Below are positions 34,865 through 43,212 of a stretch of DNA of 64,000 nt, one piece after another. Positions within the stretch are counted from its first letter, which is position 1. The number at the start of each line of letters is the position of its first letter. The position numbers and the translations under genes were made by a program. The DNA comes from Propionivibrio dicarboxylicus. GTDB taxonomy: Bacteria; Pseudomonadota; Gammaproteobacteria; Burkholderiales; Rhodocyclaceae. The notes under the pieces were generated by a model. It worked only from the letters and a program-made list of their open reading frames with translations, was not told the origin of the DNA and made no database searches. The stretch spans positions 91,154-155,153 of the forward strand of contig CAMDMZ010000004.1 in assembly GCA_945902805.1 (NCBI GenBank), given 5' to 3'.

Positions 34865-36556
34865 GTGATAAACACTCCACTCTGTCTCGGCCAGCCACGT
34901 TTCGCCGACAACGATCTCGCTGCCCTCGCCAAACGCGAAGGCATCCCCGCCGCCTGGCGGCAGGCTTTCCAGAAATACGGGGCGGGTGCGCCAACCCGGG
35001 TTTCAGGGGATTTCGCGGTGGCCATCGAGTTGGCCGATGACAGAGTTTTCCTCGCCATCGACCGCTTCGCCATCCAGACTCTCTGTTACCGCCTCGATGG
35101 CCAACGCTTAGCATTTGCCGAACGCGCCGACCAATTGGGCGCGACCGAACTTGATCCGCAAGCCATTTTCGACTATCTCTATTTCCACGTCATCCCGTCG
35201 CCACGCACCATCTTCAGGGACGTTTTCCGCGTGCCGCCTGGTCACTGCGCGGTCTACGAGAATGGCAGGCTAACGGTCGCACCCTACTGGATCCCCCGTT
35301 TCGAAGAAGGAAACGGCGAATCTTTCAACACGCTGCGCGACGAATTCCTGCAGATTGTGCGTGACTCCGTCGCCAGCCGCATCGGCACCGCGCCTGTTGG
35401 CTGTTACCTGAGCGGTGGCACCGACAGTTCCACCGTCGCCGGCATGCTCACGCAGATCACCGGCCGGCCGGCCGAGAGCTACTCCATCGGCTTTGACGTA
35501 CCCGGTTACGACGAGATGGAATACGCGCGCCTCGCCGTACGCCATTTCGGCACCCATCATCACGAGTACTACATCACGCCAGACGACCTAGTGCGCGGCA
35601 TGCCCGCTGTAGCGGCGAGCTACGACCAACCCTTCGGCAATTCCTCCGCCGTGCCCGCCTACTACTGTGCGCTGCGCGCGAAGCAGGACGGTATCGAAAA
35701 GCTACTAGCCGGTGACGGTGGCGACGAACTCTTCGGTGGTAACACCCGCTACGCCAAGCAACGCGTCTTCGGCATTTACGACGCCTTGCCCGGCATTGTG
35801 CGTAAAGGCTTGGCCGAGCCGCTCACCGATAGTGGTGTTTTCGACCATATTCCCCTGCTCAAGAAAGGCGCCAGTTACGTGCGCCAGGCGCGCGTACCCA
35901 TGCCAGACCGCATGCAAACCTATAATTTGCTCATGCGCATGGGGCTCGACCAAGTGTTTGCTCCCGGCTTTCTGGTACAGATCGATACCGCAGAACCCGA
36001 GCGTCACCAACGTGAAGCCTATGCGACGTGCCCGGCATCTGCCTCGCTGGTCAACAAAATGCTTGCCTACGATTGGCGCTACACCCTTGCCGAGAACGAT
36101 CTGCCCAAGGTGGTCGGTTCGGCCAGATTGGCCAATGTTGCAGTCGGCTTTCCGCTGCTGGATGACCGCTTGCTCGATTTCTCACTCAAACTGCCCACCG
36201 CGTACAAGCTCAAGGGCGTCAAACTGCGTTGGTTCTTCAAAGAAGCCTTGCGCGGCTTTCTGCCTGATGAAATCCTGACCAAGAAGAAACACGGCTTCGG
36301 TTTGCCCTTTGGGCCCTGGGCTGTGAACCACGCGCCACTGAACAAACTCGCCACGGATTCGCTCCATGGCCTGGCCGACCGTGGCATTGTTCGCAGGGAA
36401 TTTATCGACACATTGCTCAAGGAGCACTTGCCGGCCCATCCGGGCTTTTACGGTGAGCTGGTCTGGATCATGACTATGTTGGAGCAATGGTTGCAAAGCA
36501 AGCATCAAGGTCAATTACCCACCACCTCCGCTAAAGCGGTAGGTGGGGGCTTGTGA
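34865..36556 (+). CDS. Asparagine-synthetase-like protein lacking the glutaminase Cys
   Basis: 563 residues from GTG 34865 (VINTPLCLGQPRFADNDLAA). The N-terminal class II glutaminase fold is recognisable (RVSGDFAVAIELADDRVFLA), but there is no Cys at position 2, so it cannot use glutamine in the usual way. The synthetase domain is intact: PP-loop LSGGTDSSTVAGML and LAGDGGDELFGGNTRY. It could use free ammonia, or an ammonia channel shared with another paralogue. The last 12 or so residues (PTTSAKAVGGGL) are encoded by the hairpin end of the IscB element, so the natural C-terminus was replaced on insertion. Confidence 0.82.
   Translation: MINTPLCLGQPRFADNDLAALAKREGIPAAWRQAFQKYGAGAPTRVSGDFAVAIELADDRVFLAIDRFAIQTLCYRLDGQRLAFAERADQLGATELDPQAIFDYLYFHVIPSPRTIFRDVFRVPPGHCAVYENGRLTVAPYWIPRFEEGNGESFNTLRDEFLQIVRDSVASRIGTAPVGCYLSGGTDSSTVAGMLTQITGRPAESYSIGFDVPGYDEMEYARLAVRHFGTHHHEYYITPDDLVRGMPAVAASYDQPFGNSSAVPAYYCALRAKQDGIEKLLAGDGGDELFGGNTRYAKQRVFGIYDALPGIVRKGLAEPLTDSGVFDHIPLLKKGASYVRQARVPMPDRMQTYNLLMRMGLDQVFAPGFLVQIDTAEPERHQREAYATCPASASLVNKMLAYDWRYTLAENDLPKVVGSARLANVAVGFPLLDDRLLDFSLKLPTAYKLKGVKLRWFFKEALRGFLPDEILTKKKHGFGLPFGPWAVNHAPLNKLATDSLHGLADRGIVRREFIDTLLKEHLPAHPGFYGELVWIMTMLEQWLQSKHQGQLPTTSAKAVGGGL
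36522..36546 (+). repeat. IS200/IS605-type end hairpin
   Basis: CCACCT-CCGC (36522-36531), loop TAAA, GCGG-T-AGGTGG (36536-36546): a 10-bp stem with one bulged T. Such short bulged hairpins mark the ends of Y1-transposase elements. It overlaps the end of the synthetase gene and lies immediately before the iscB remnant, so it is probably the left end. Confidence 0.6.
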
Positions 36557-36987
36557 AGGGCGAAAGCTTTTTTTTAATCGACAAACGGAAGAAACCGCTG
36601 ATGCCGTGCATGTGTCGGCTATCGCTGGCTGGCAGAAACCGACGCTAGTTTTCTCGAATGCACCGGCGTGGCGGCTACCAGCGGACACGGTTGGATGCCT
36701 TCGGATTTCCAAGAGGCATTCTTATGCGCGAGAAGTCGATCAAAGGGTTTCGTACCGGAGATCGGGTCATCGCGACAGTGCCCGCCGGCAAGAAGGCTGG
36801 CATTCATACCGGACGTGTCGCCATTCGAAAAACCCGTAGCTTCAACGTTCAGGTCGGCAGCCAAGTAATTCAGGGTATCGGATACAAATTCTGCCGGATT
36901 TTGCAGCGAGGTGATGGCTACGGCTATGCCTGGTTGCCCACGGCCGGGAAAAGACAAACAACTTCCCGGTTTCCTCCCGCAACCTGA
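36553..36987 (+). pseudogene. iscB: Miniature iscB: start and end joined by internal deletion
   Basis: From GTG 36553 the frame reads VKGESFFLIDKRKKPLMPC, the very beginning of IscB (RRXRR) proteins, and stops at about 36645. Starting from the same bases in another frame comes DAVHVSAIAGWQKPTL, then, after one more shift, the IscB C-terminus YQRTRLDAFGFPRGILMREK, GFRTGDRVIATVPAGKKAG, TGRVAIRKTRSFNVQ, CRILQRGDGYGYAW. The RuvC-II/III and HNH regions, some 300 residues, are missing. At the joint, GATGCCGTGC fits both the N-terminal LMPC codons and the C-terminal DAVCV-type codons, so the deletion probably arose between short direct repeats. No nuclease can be made. No complete Y1 transposase is nearby. 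Confidence 0.78.
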
Positions 36988-37037
36988 TCGGGCGGCTTCG
37001 CCTATAGGTTTGCTTCGCAAACCAGACGATCAAGGTT
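36981..37037 (+). repeat. Three-stem palindromic structure, probable right end of the IscB element
   Basis: AACCTGATCG (36981-36990) pairs with CGATCAAGGTT (37027-37037, one extra A). Enclosed are two hairpins, GGCG-GCTT-CGCC (36991-37002) and GGTTTGC-TTC-GCAAACC (37007-37023). Together they fold into a compact three-way junction starting inside the last codons of the iscB remnant. It is probably the element's right-end recognition structure, though a structured RNA cannot be excluded. Confidence 0.5.
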
Positions 37038-37076
37038 GGGGTATCCGCCGGAGATTTTGATCAAGCCACGCAACTA

Positions 37077-37128
37077 GTTCAGTTTTTTTATAATGTTCGC
37101 GTATTATGTACAAAAGCATTAACTGAAC
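37077..37128. promoter_or_regulatory. Promoter and palindromic operator of the AbiE pair
   Basis: GTTCAGTT (37077-37084) and AACTGAAC (37121-37128) are perfect 8-bp inverted repeats flanking an A+T-rich core with a -10-like TATAAT at 37089-37094. AbiEi proteins are known to repress their own operon by binding inverted repeats, and this site begins 73 bp upstream of the abiEi-like gene. Confidence 0.5.
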
Positions 37129-37149
37129 ACTCGTCGAAACCGTGATGTC

Positions 37150-38154
37150 ATGAAAGATAAAGAGGTTCTACAGTTGGCCATTGCTGCCCTTGAAGCGGCT
37201 ACCGGCTTGCACGCACAGCTCACGGACCGTGCCGAACCTGAGGCGTTGCTCGATATTGTCGCGGAAGGCCGGGTAGTACGCTTTGTCCCCACCATCAAGG
37301 TCGTGGACCGTTTTCAAACGCTCGGCACCCTCAAGACCAAGTCCGACAGCGCGCCATATCCTCGCCTGCTGGTAGCGCCGCATATCACCATGGAAACTGC
37401 CGAACGATGCCGGGCATTGCGATTGCCCTTCATCGACACCGCCGGCAATGCCTATATCGAGGCTCCCGGCCTGTTCGTCTTCGTCACGGGGCAGCGACGA
37501 CCGCAACGGGTGACGACAGCCCCCGCCTTTCGCGCACTCACCCCCGCCGGGCTGAAAATCACCTTCGCCCTGCTCAACCACCCCGAATTGGTGGCCGTGC
37601 CCTATCGTGAAATCGCCCAACGTGCCAAGGTCGCGCTCGGCACCGTTGGCGAAGTGTTGGCCGACCTGGAAGAACGTGGTCATCTGGCCCCAGACAAACC
37701 CGGCCCAAGACGTCTGCTGGCACCCGAGCGTCTGCAGGAGGAATGGGTCACCCACTACCCCATAAAACTCCGGCCCAAGCTGAATGCGCGCCGATTTACG
37801 GCACCCGACCCAGACGGGTGGCAAAACCTGGATATCCGCCCGTACGGCGCCTACTGGGGTGGCGAGGTCGCCGCAGCCAAGCTCACCGGCTACCTCAAAC
37901 CTGAACGGATCACCCTCTACGTCGAAGGGAAACCGGACAAACTGATCTTTGCCCAGCGGTTGCGCCCCGACGTCAAAGGTGAAATCGAGATTCTGGAAAC
38001 CTTCTGGCAGCCTGATGAAGTCCGCCAGCCCGACGGTACCGTTCCACCATTGCTCGTCTATGCTGATCTGATGGCAAGCACCGATCCCCGCAACATCGAA
38101 ACCGCACAACTGATCCGTGAACACCACCTCTCACCCGCTCATCGTACGGCTTGA
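37150..38154 (+). CDS. AbiEi-family type IV antitoxin
   Basis: 334 residues. The centre carries a winged-helix DNA-binding region (LVAVPYREIAQRAKVALGTV, then GEVLADLEERGHLAPDKPG) and the C-terminal half has the AbiEi-like PYGAYWGGEVAAAKLTGYLK and ETAQLIREH segments. AbiEi antitoxins repress their operon and counteract the AbiEii nucleotidyltransferase without direct binding. The stop lies 38 bp inside the next gene, so the pair is translationally coupled. AbiE systems can act as abortive phage defence. The family call is based on layout and neighbour. Confidence 0.75.
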   Translation: MKDKEVLQLAIAALEAATGLHAQLTDRAEPEALLDIVAEGRVVRFVPTIKVVDRFQTLGTLKTKSDSAPYPRLLVAPHITMETAERCRALRLPFIDTAGNAYIEAPGLFVFVTGQRRPQRVTTAPAFRALTPAGLKITFALLNHPELVAVPYREIAQRAKVALGTVGEVLADLEERGHLAPDKPGPRRLLAPERLQEEWVTHYPIKLRPKLNARRFTAPDPDGWQNLDIRPYGAYWGGEVAAAKLTGYLKPERITLYVEGKPDKLIFAQRLRPDVKGEIEILETFWQPDEVRQPDGTVPPLLVYADLMASTDPRNIETAQLIREHHLSPAHRTA

Positions 38155-39010
38155 TCGCCCGGTCGACAGCTTGCTGCTCGACATACTTCGTCTAGCAGAT
38201 GGCGCCGCACGCGAACTGGGTATCGATTACTTCGTGGGCGGCGCCTTGGCACGCGATCTGATCCTCCTGCATGTCTTCGGCAAGAACACCGGACGTGCAA
38301 CACGCGATGTCGATCTGGGTATTTGCATCGACGACTGGAACAGGCTTGATGTGTTACGGGCACACCTGATTCAAAGCGGCAATTTTGTTGTCCAGACCGG
38401 CATTGCCCATCGACTGATTTACCTACCATCCGAAAGTGCTTTCGGCATACCACTCGACTTGCTGCCATATGGTCCAATAGAGCGCCCCGACAGCACCATC
38501 GCGTGGCCGCCCGGCAAGGATGTCGTGATGAACGTGGCGGGATTTTCAGAGGCACGCGCCTCTGCGTCAATGGTCCAGATCGCTGCGGATCTGGTTGTGC
38601 CGGTGGCATCGTTGCCTTCGTTGGCGGTTCTAAAACTGATCGCCTGGCATGATCGCCACCGGGAAACACCGAAGGATGCAACCGACTTTCTCCTGATCGC
38701 ACGGTACTATGCCGATTCTGGAAACCTCGACCGCCTGTACGAAACCGAATCTCCCTTGTTGCAGGCCACCAATTTCGATCCGGAATTGGCGGGCGCCATG
38801 CTGCTGGGCAAGGATGCTGCAGCCGTCTGTTCCACTAACATCGCCAAGACTGTGACCGGGATCTTGACCGATGGGCTGCACCGCCAGCTGATCGATCAAC
38901 TGTTGCGCGCAACGCAACTTGCGGGTGAAGACGCCGCCACGACGAGAGTGGAACAATTTGTTGATGCTTTCCGCATGGGTTTCGAGGATGCAAGCGTGGA
39001 GTTAGCATGA
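38117..39010 (+). CDS. AbiEii-like nucleotidyltransferase toxin
   Basis: 297 residues. The polymerase-beta-type active site reads YFVGGALARDLILLHVFGKN followed by RATRDVDLGI (GG-x-x-x-RD and DVDL). The next segment (IPLDLLPYG) supplies the third acidic residue, and KLIAWHDRHRETPKDATDF matches AbiEii-like proteins. These enzymes add nucleotides to tRNA and stop growth. The reading frame is complete. It is followed by the dispersed tag and a DUF2283 gene. Confidence 0.78.
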   Translation: MNTTSHPLIVRLDRPVDSLLLDILRLADGAARELGIDYFVGGALARDLILLHVFGKNTGRATRDVDLGICIDDWNRLDVLRAHLIQSGNFVVQTGIAHRLIYLPSESAFGIPLDLLPYGPIERPDSTIAWPPGKDVVMNVAGFSEARASASMVQIAADLVVPVASLPSLAVLKLIAWHDRHRETPKDATDFLLIARYYADSGNLDRLYETESPLLQATNFDPELAGAMLLGKDAAAVCSTNIAKTVTGILTDGLHRQLIDQLLRATQLAGEDAATTRVEQFVDAFRMGFEDASVELA

Positions 39011-39027
39011 ATCTACCGGCTGCAACT

Positions 39028-39044
39028 AAAGTCGGCGCTGACGG
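39028..39044 (+). repeat. Dispersed tag, 5' part only
   Basis: The first 13 bases (AAAGTCGGCGCTG) match exactly and the rest diverges after ACGG. It lies between the AbiEii-like and DUF2283 genes. Confidence 0.5.
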
Positions 39045-39082
39045 TATATCGAACCACCAAGATCGAGAAATATTGGAGAACC

Positions 39083-39283
39083 ATGAAAGCAGGCTACGAC
39101 AGCCAAGTCGACATTCTCACCGTCGTGTTCAGCGATGCCGAGGTGATAGAGTCCGATGAAATCAAACCTGGCGTAATCCTGGACTTTGACGCTGCAGGCA
39201 ACGTAATCGGCCTGGAAATATTGGACGCTAGCCAACGCGTCAAGAATCCGGCAAGCATGGAATTTGCCGTCAAGGCAGACTGA
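39083..39283 (+). CDS. DUF2283 protein, possible antitoxin
   Basis: 66 residues starting MKAGYDSQVDILTVVFSDAE and including VILDFDAAGNVIGLEILDAS, the DUF2283 signature. A GGAGAA ribosome-binding site lies just upstream. DUF2283 genes are often found beside DUF4258 genes in TA-like pairs, but no partner is seen here, so it appears solitary. Confidence 0.75.
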   Translation: MKAGYDSQVDILTVVFSDAEVIESDEIKPGVILDFDAAGNVIGLEILDASQRVKNPASMEFAVKAD

Positions 39284-39317
39284 GACGAAACAACCTCAGC
39301 ATTCAGGTCAGGGACCA

Positions 39318-40173
39318 ACCCCGCCCAACTCGACTGGATGATCGCCACCTTGCGCGTCGGTCCGGGCGAGAAACTCACCCGCATCGCCGACGCCGCCCGC
39401 CTGGCCAAAGATGGGGACACCATCGAAATCCTCCCCGGCGAATACCGTGGCGACGTTGCCGTCTGGCAGAAAAAGCAGCTCACCATTCGCGGCCTCGGCC
39501 AGCGGCCGGTCCTCATCGCCGACGGCAAGAACGCCGAAGGCAAAGCCATCTGGGTCATCCGTAATGGCGACTTCCGTATCGAGAATATCGAATTTCGCGG
39601 CGCCCGCGCCTCGGACAGGAATGGTGCCGGCATCCGTTTCGAACGCGGCAAGCTCTATCTCCGCAACTGCAGCTTCATGGACAACCAGACCGGTCTTATC
39701 ACCAGCAGCTTCGCCGATGCCGAATTGATCATCGAAAACAGCGAGTTCGCTCGCAATGGTACCGGCGATGGCCTGACCCATAACCTTTACGTCGGCCGCA
39801 TCGCACAGGTCACCATCACCGGCAGCCGCTTCCATGCCGTCAAAATCGGCCACCTGATCAAATCCCGCGCCCGCTGACCCCGCCCAAAGTGCGCGCCATC
39901 AACAACCTCACCGTCGGCCTTGGCGCCTTCACCCTTGCCGCAAGCGGCGAATTCCATGGCAACTACCCCGCCCTATGCTTAATGCTGGCCGACCCGCAGG
40001 CGCTCGATTTCGGCCTGCCGCAACAGTCCCCGCTGCGCTGGTTCGGCGCCGACACCGCCAACCTGCCCGACAACCTGAAACCCGCCGCAAAATTCACCCT
40101 GCCCATCGGCACCCGACCGCTCGCCTCACCCGCGAATTGGGCACCCGGCGCACTGCAAACCAAGCTCCCCTAG
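39318..40173 (+). pseudogene. Beta-helix (PbH1) gene copy 1, with DegT tail fused in front and internal deletion
   Basis: 39318-39347 encodes QLDWMIA, identical to the last residues of the DegT-type protein at 40177-40758, then joins directly to LRVGPGEKLTRIADAARLAK of a right-handed parallel beta-helix protein. The frame runs to 39877 (HLIKSRAR). The C-terminus continues from 39889 in another frame (RAINNLTVGLGAFTLAASGE to APGALQTKLP). Roughly 70 residues between the parts appear to be missing. The signal peptide seen in the copy at 43390 is absent. It abuts the DegT gene with 3 bp spacing. Confidence 0.7.
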
Positions 40174-40176
40174 CGC

Positions 40177-40758
40177 ATGCCCCTCGACACCCTGATCTTT
40201 GACGCCAGCGCCTGCGGTTTTCCCAAGCCGCGCGTCTCTTTGCTGCCGGTCGGGCTCAATGGCGTATCCCGCGCCAGCGGACGCCGCTGGGCGCCCGCCA
40301 CCCACTTCCGACACTTCGCCCGCAGCCGCTATGCCTTGCGCGAAGCCTACCGCCGCGCAGAAGAAGGGCTCGCCGCACTGCACAGTTCGCGCTGGATCGC
40401 CCGCCACGCCAACGCCGACGAAGTCACCCACCGCCGCCGCGGCAATTACCAGCACTGGGCCGCCACCCCCCGCAGCTTGGCCCACTGCCGCCCACTCGCG
40501 CCCGAGCTGCCCGAGGGCTGCACCCCCTACATGCTCCCCCTCATCCTCGCACAGCCGGCCCCGCACTTCGCCCTCCTCAAAAAGCTCGGCGTCCCCATCT
40601 ATCGCTGGTACTGCATCGCCGCCTGCACCTGCCCTGCCGCCCTCGACTACCGCCTGCGCCTGCTCCACCTGCCTTGCCACCAGTCCATCACTCCCCCCCC
40701 CCAGCTCGACTGGATGATTGCCGCCGTGCAAAAAGTCACTTGCAGATCAATCCGTTAG
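40177..40758 (+). pseudogene. DegT/DnrJ/EryC1-type aminotransferase copy 1, centre deleted
   Basis: 193 codons. The first 60 (PLDTLIFDASACGFPKPRVS to RYALREAYRRA) match the copy at 42541-43113. The last 110 (RRRGNYQHW, PEGCTPYMLPLILAQPAPHF, QLDWMIAAVQKV) are the C-terminal part of the same family. The catalytic core with the PLP Lys, about 200 residues, is missing by an in-frame deletion. No enzyme activity is expected. The antitoxin gene of an MNT/HEPN pair follows within 40 bp. Confidence 0.7.
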
Positions 40759-40795
40759 AATAAAGACTTGGCTGTTAACTCATAATCATATTGCG

Positions 40796-41119
40796 ATGCT
40801 CTCGAACCAATCGATAATGGACGCCGCCCACAGAGTTGCCCAAACGGCCACTCAACCTGCCCGAATCATCGTTTTCGGCTCCTACGGTCGCGGGGATGCA
40901 GATGAAGGCTCGGACCTCGATCTGCTGGTCATCGAGCCACATATCGAAAACAAAGCCGAGGAATACCTGAAGCTGCATCGTGCCGTCGGACTGATCGGTG
41001 TGGGTGTCGACCTGCTGGTATTTTCCCGGGATGAATTTGAGCGACGCAGCCAGGTGCCCGGAACATTGCCCTATTGGGCCAAGAAGGAAGGGAAGCTGCT
41101 CTATGACGCCGCAGCGTGA
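40796..41119 (+). CDS. MNT-type nucleotidyltransferase antitoxin
   Basis: 107 residues from ATG 40796. The minimal nucleotidyltransferase signature is IIVFGSYGRGDADEGSDLDLLVIE (shown in part: GSYGRGDADEGSDLDL), with the third acidic residue in VGVDLLVF. MntA-like proteins neutralise their HEPN toxin by AMPylation. The gene is intact and overlaps the start of the HEPN gene by 17 bp, but that partner is frameshifted. Confidence 0.85.
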   Translation: MLSNQSIMDAAHRVAQTATQPARIIVFGSYGRGDADEGSDLDLLVIEPHIENKAEEYLKLHRAVGLIGVGVDLLVFSRDEFERRSQVPGTLPYWAKKEGKLLYDAAA

Positions 41120-41496
41120 AGAGGCGCTCAGACTACTGCGTCTGGCTCGGCGCGATCAGGAAACCTTCGACCTGCTTTATCCCCTCCCAAGGCCAGCTTG
41201 GCTGCCTTGGGATTTAACACCCAACAAGCCGTCGAAAAATCTCTAAAAGCGGTTGCAACCCTTTGCGAAATCGAAATCCGGCGCACTCATGACCTGACAG
41301 CACTTGCACAAAGCATCGAGAATCAGGGAACCGCCTTACCAACAGACATCGAACACTACGCCAGATCAATCCGTTTGCGGTGGAATACCGCTACAACGAC
41401 GAGATCATTCCCGCAATCTCTCGTGAAGAGTGGAAAGAAATGCTGGGGGTGATAGTCGACTGGGCAGAAAAGATCATCGAAGCCAGTTGCTTATAA
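41103..41496 (+). pseudogene. HEPN toxin gene with two frameshifts
   Basis: The product reads MTPQREEALRLLRLARRDQE in frame 1, then ASLAALGFNTQQAVEKSLKA and IRRTHDLTALAQSIENQG in frame 2 from about 41190, then INPFAVEYRYNDEIIPAISR and WAEKIIEASCL in frame 3 from about 41370 to TAA at 41496. All parts of the HEPN helical bundle are present, but two indels break it, including before the RxxxxH-type motif (RRTHDL). The antitoxin upstream remains intact. Confidence 0.75.
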
Positions 41497-41514
41497 GCGC
41501 TACATGTCCACAAA

Positions 41515-41538
41515 AAAGTCGGCGCTGACAGGACGGCA
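41515..41538 (+). repeat. Dispersed 24-bp tag, between HEPN remnant and GNAT/PbH1 copy 2
   Basis: AAAGTCGGCGCTGACAGGAC with GGCA; two to three differences from consensus. It separates the HEPN remnant from the next decayed sugar-gene copy. Confidence 0.7.
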
Positions 41539-41558
41539 CCCCAGCCCAACTTGACCCC

Positions 41559-42019
41559 ATGTCCTGGCAACTCCAACCCGCACGCGACCACTTCCCCGCC
41601 TTCGCCCCCGAATGGGATCGGCTGAATGCCGAACTTTACGGTAGCCACCCGATGTTTGACAGCCGCTTCGTCGGACCCGGCGAGAAACTCACCCGCATCG
41701 CCGACGCCGCCCGCTTGGCAAAGGATGGCGACACCATCGAAATCCTGCCTGGTGAATATCGCGGCGACGTTGCCGTCTGGCAGCAAAAGCAGCTCACCAT
41801 TCGCGGCCTTGGCCAGTGCTGATCGCCGATGGCAAAAGCGCCGAAGGCAAAGCCATCTGGGTTATCCGCAACGGCGACTTCCATATTGAGAACATCGAGT
41901 TTCGCGGCGCCCGCGCCTCGGACAGAAATGGTGCCGGCATCCGTTTCGAACGCGGCAAGCTCTGTCTCCGCAACTGCAGCTTGCCATACGACAATGGCGC
42001 CAATTGGCTACTTCCATGA
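41559..42019 (+). pseudogene. Chimera: GNAT start fused to beta-helix gene copy 2
   Basis: Begins MSWQLQPARDHFPAFAPEWD and SHPMFDSRFVGP, the start of a GNAT/FemAB-like acetyltransferase, then jumps inside the shared GGNCCCGG-like bases into GEKLTRIADAARLAKDGDTI of the beta-helix protein. A 7-bp deletion relative to copies 1 and 3 (bases matching CGGTCGG) at about 41815 shifts the frame; the second frame continues KAIWVIRNGDFHIENIEFRG and ends LPYDNGANWLLP at 42019. A PIN-toxin remnant starts there. A few bases before the ATG resemble the DegT 3' end (GCCCAACTTGAC). Confidence 0.7.
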
Positions 42020-42246
42020 TCATCGCCGACCCCAGAGTGATAACCCGGGCGCACGCAATCGCGGCAACCGGAATCACTAGCTAAGATGCACTGCATGTCG
42101 CCTTGGCAATCGCCGGAAAAGCGAACGTGTTTGTAACCACAGACGACAAACTGCTCAAGCACCTCAGACGCATGAGTGATCTTGAACTGCGCGCCGCCCC
42201 GCCGGGCGAAGCCTTGGCACTTCTGGAGCAATGGTATGAAAACTGA
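42016..42246 (+). pseudogene. PIN-domain (VapC-like) toxin remnant with internal stop
   Basis: One frame reads VITRAHAIAATGITS, TAA, then DALHVALAIAGKANVFVTTD and DKLLKHLRRMSDLEL to TGA at 42246. DALHVALA and VTTDDKLL are the PIN motifs with the last acidic residues. The N-terminal half with the first catalytic Asp is missing, and the stop falls just before the conserved DALH, so no toxin can be made. The stop overlaps the next gene's start, as in intact PIN TA pairs. Confidence 0.72.
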
Positions 42247-42430
42247 TGCAGAAATTCGCATGCAAGGCATGCAAGCCCTGATTGGATCGCTTGGGCTCGT
42301 CGAGGCCGAACGTTTTCTGACTGCACTGTCGCGCGATCGCTTCGACTACACAGAATGGCGGCGAGACGGCCTGCCGCAACTGGATATCGAAGAACTGGCG
42401 CATGAAGCAAATCGCTGCGCCAAAGACTGA
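42236..42430 (+). CDS. Small antitoxin-like protein beside PIN remnant
   Basis: 64 residues: MKTDAEIRMQGMQALIGSLG, then VEAERFLTALSRDRFDYTEW. Proteins of this type (helical, acidic, with an ERF...DYTEWR core) are regularly encoded beside PIN-domain genes and are presumed antitoxins. Here the normal order seems to be toxin then partner, overlapping by 11 bp. The reading frame is intact although the toxin is destroyed. Confidence 0.65.
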   Translation: MKTDAEIRMQGMQALIGSLGLVEAERFLTALSRDRFDYTEWRRDGLPQLDIEELAHEANRCAKD

Positions 42431-42540
42431 CCGACCTCGCGACAAGAAAAAGGAACCCAACCAGTCGAAGCCATCCGCATCACAGCGCTGGCTCGCCGAA
42501 TGGCGTCCTTGATCAGTATATTTCATCACCGCAGTAACTC

Positions 42541-43113
42541 ATGTCCATCGACACACTGATCTTTGACGCCAGCGCCTGCGGCTTTCCCACGCCGCGCGTG
42601 CCGCTATTGCCGGTCGGGCTCGATGGCGTATCCCGCGCCAGCGGACGCCGCTGGGCGCCCGCCAACCACTTCCGCCACTTCGCCCGCGGGCGCTATGCCT
42701 TGCGCGAAGCCTACCGTCTCGCCGGCGTCGGCCCGGGCGGCACCCTGCTCGCCCCCGCCTACCATTGCCGCACCATGCTCGACCCCGCCCTCGCGCTCGG
42801 CGGTCATGTCGCCCTCTATCCGCTGCACGCCGATCTCGCCCCCGACCTGGCCGCACTCGACGTCCTTGCCGATGCTGCCCCCGTGCCCGTCAAGGTTGTG
42901 CTCGCTACCCACTTCTTCGGCATCTCACAAGACTTCACTCGGCTTTCAGCCTGGTGCCGGCAACGCGGCATCACCCTCGTCGAAGATGCCTCGCACGCCT
43001 TTTTCACCGAATTCCACCGCCCACCCGGCATCGGCCGGTATGGCGACTACGTCACCAGCAGCCCCTACAAATTACGCTCGCGACGCCGCTTCGCTGAACA
43101 ATATCGCCCATAG
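42541..43113 (+). pseudogene. DegT/DnrJ/EryC1-type aminotransferase copy 2, N-terminal half
   Basis: 190 codons. The N-terminal 175 residues look normal (GVGPGGTLLAPAYHCRTMLD, ITLVEDASHAFF with the PLP-contacting Asp). After DYVTSSPYKLRS, where the catalytic Lys of SPYK is present, the frame is lost and the downstream DNA passes into a GNAT fragment. The C-terminal 200 residues are missing here, while copy 1 kept them. No activity is expected. Confidence 0.7.
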
Positions 43114-43212
43114 TCTCGCCAAAACCCGCCTATATCGCCGCCCCGCCAATCCCGAAAAGGGGACTTCCTTCGGTCACGCTCACTTTTCCACGCCAGCCCT
43201 TGACCGCGCCCT

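Noticed and set aside
36553..36987. Active RNA-guided IscB nuclease
   Set aside because: Both RuvC and HNH regions are deleted and the frame is broken, so only a non-coding miniature element remains.
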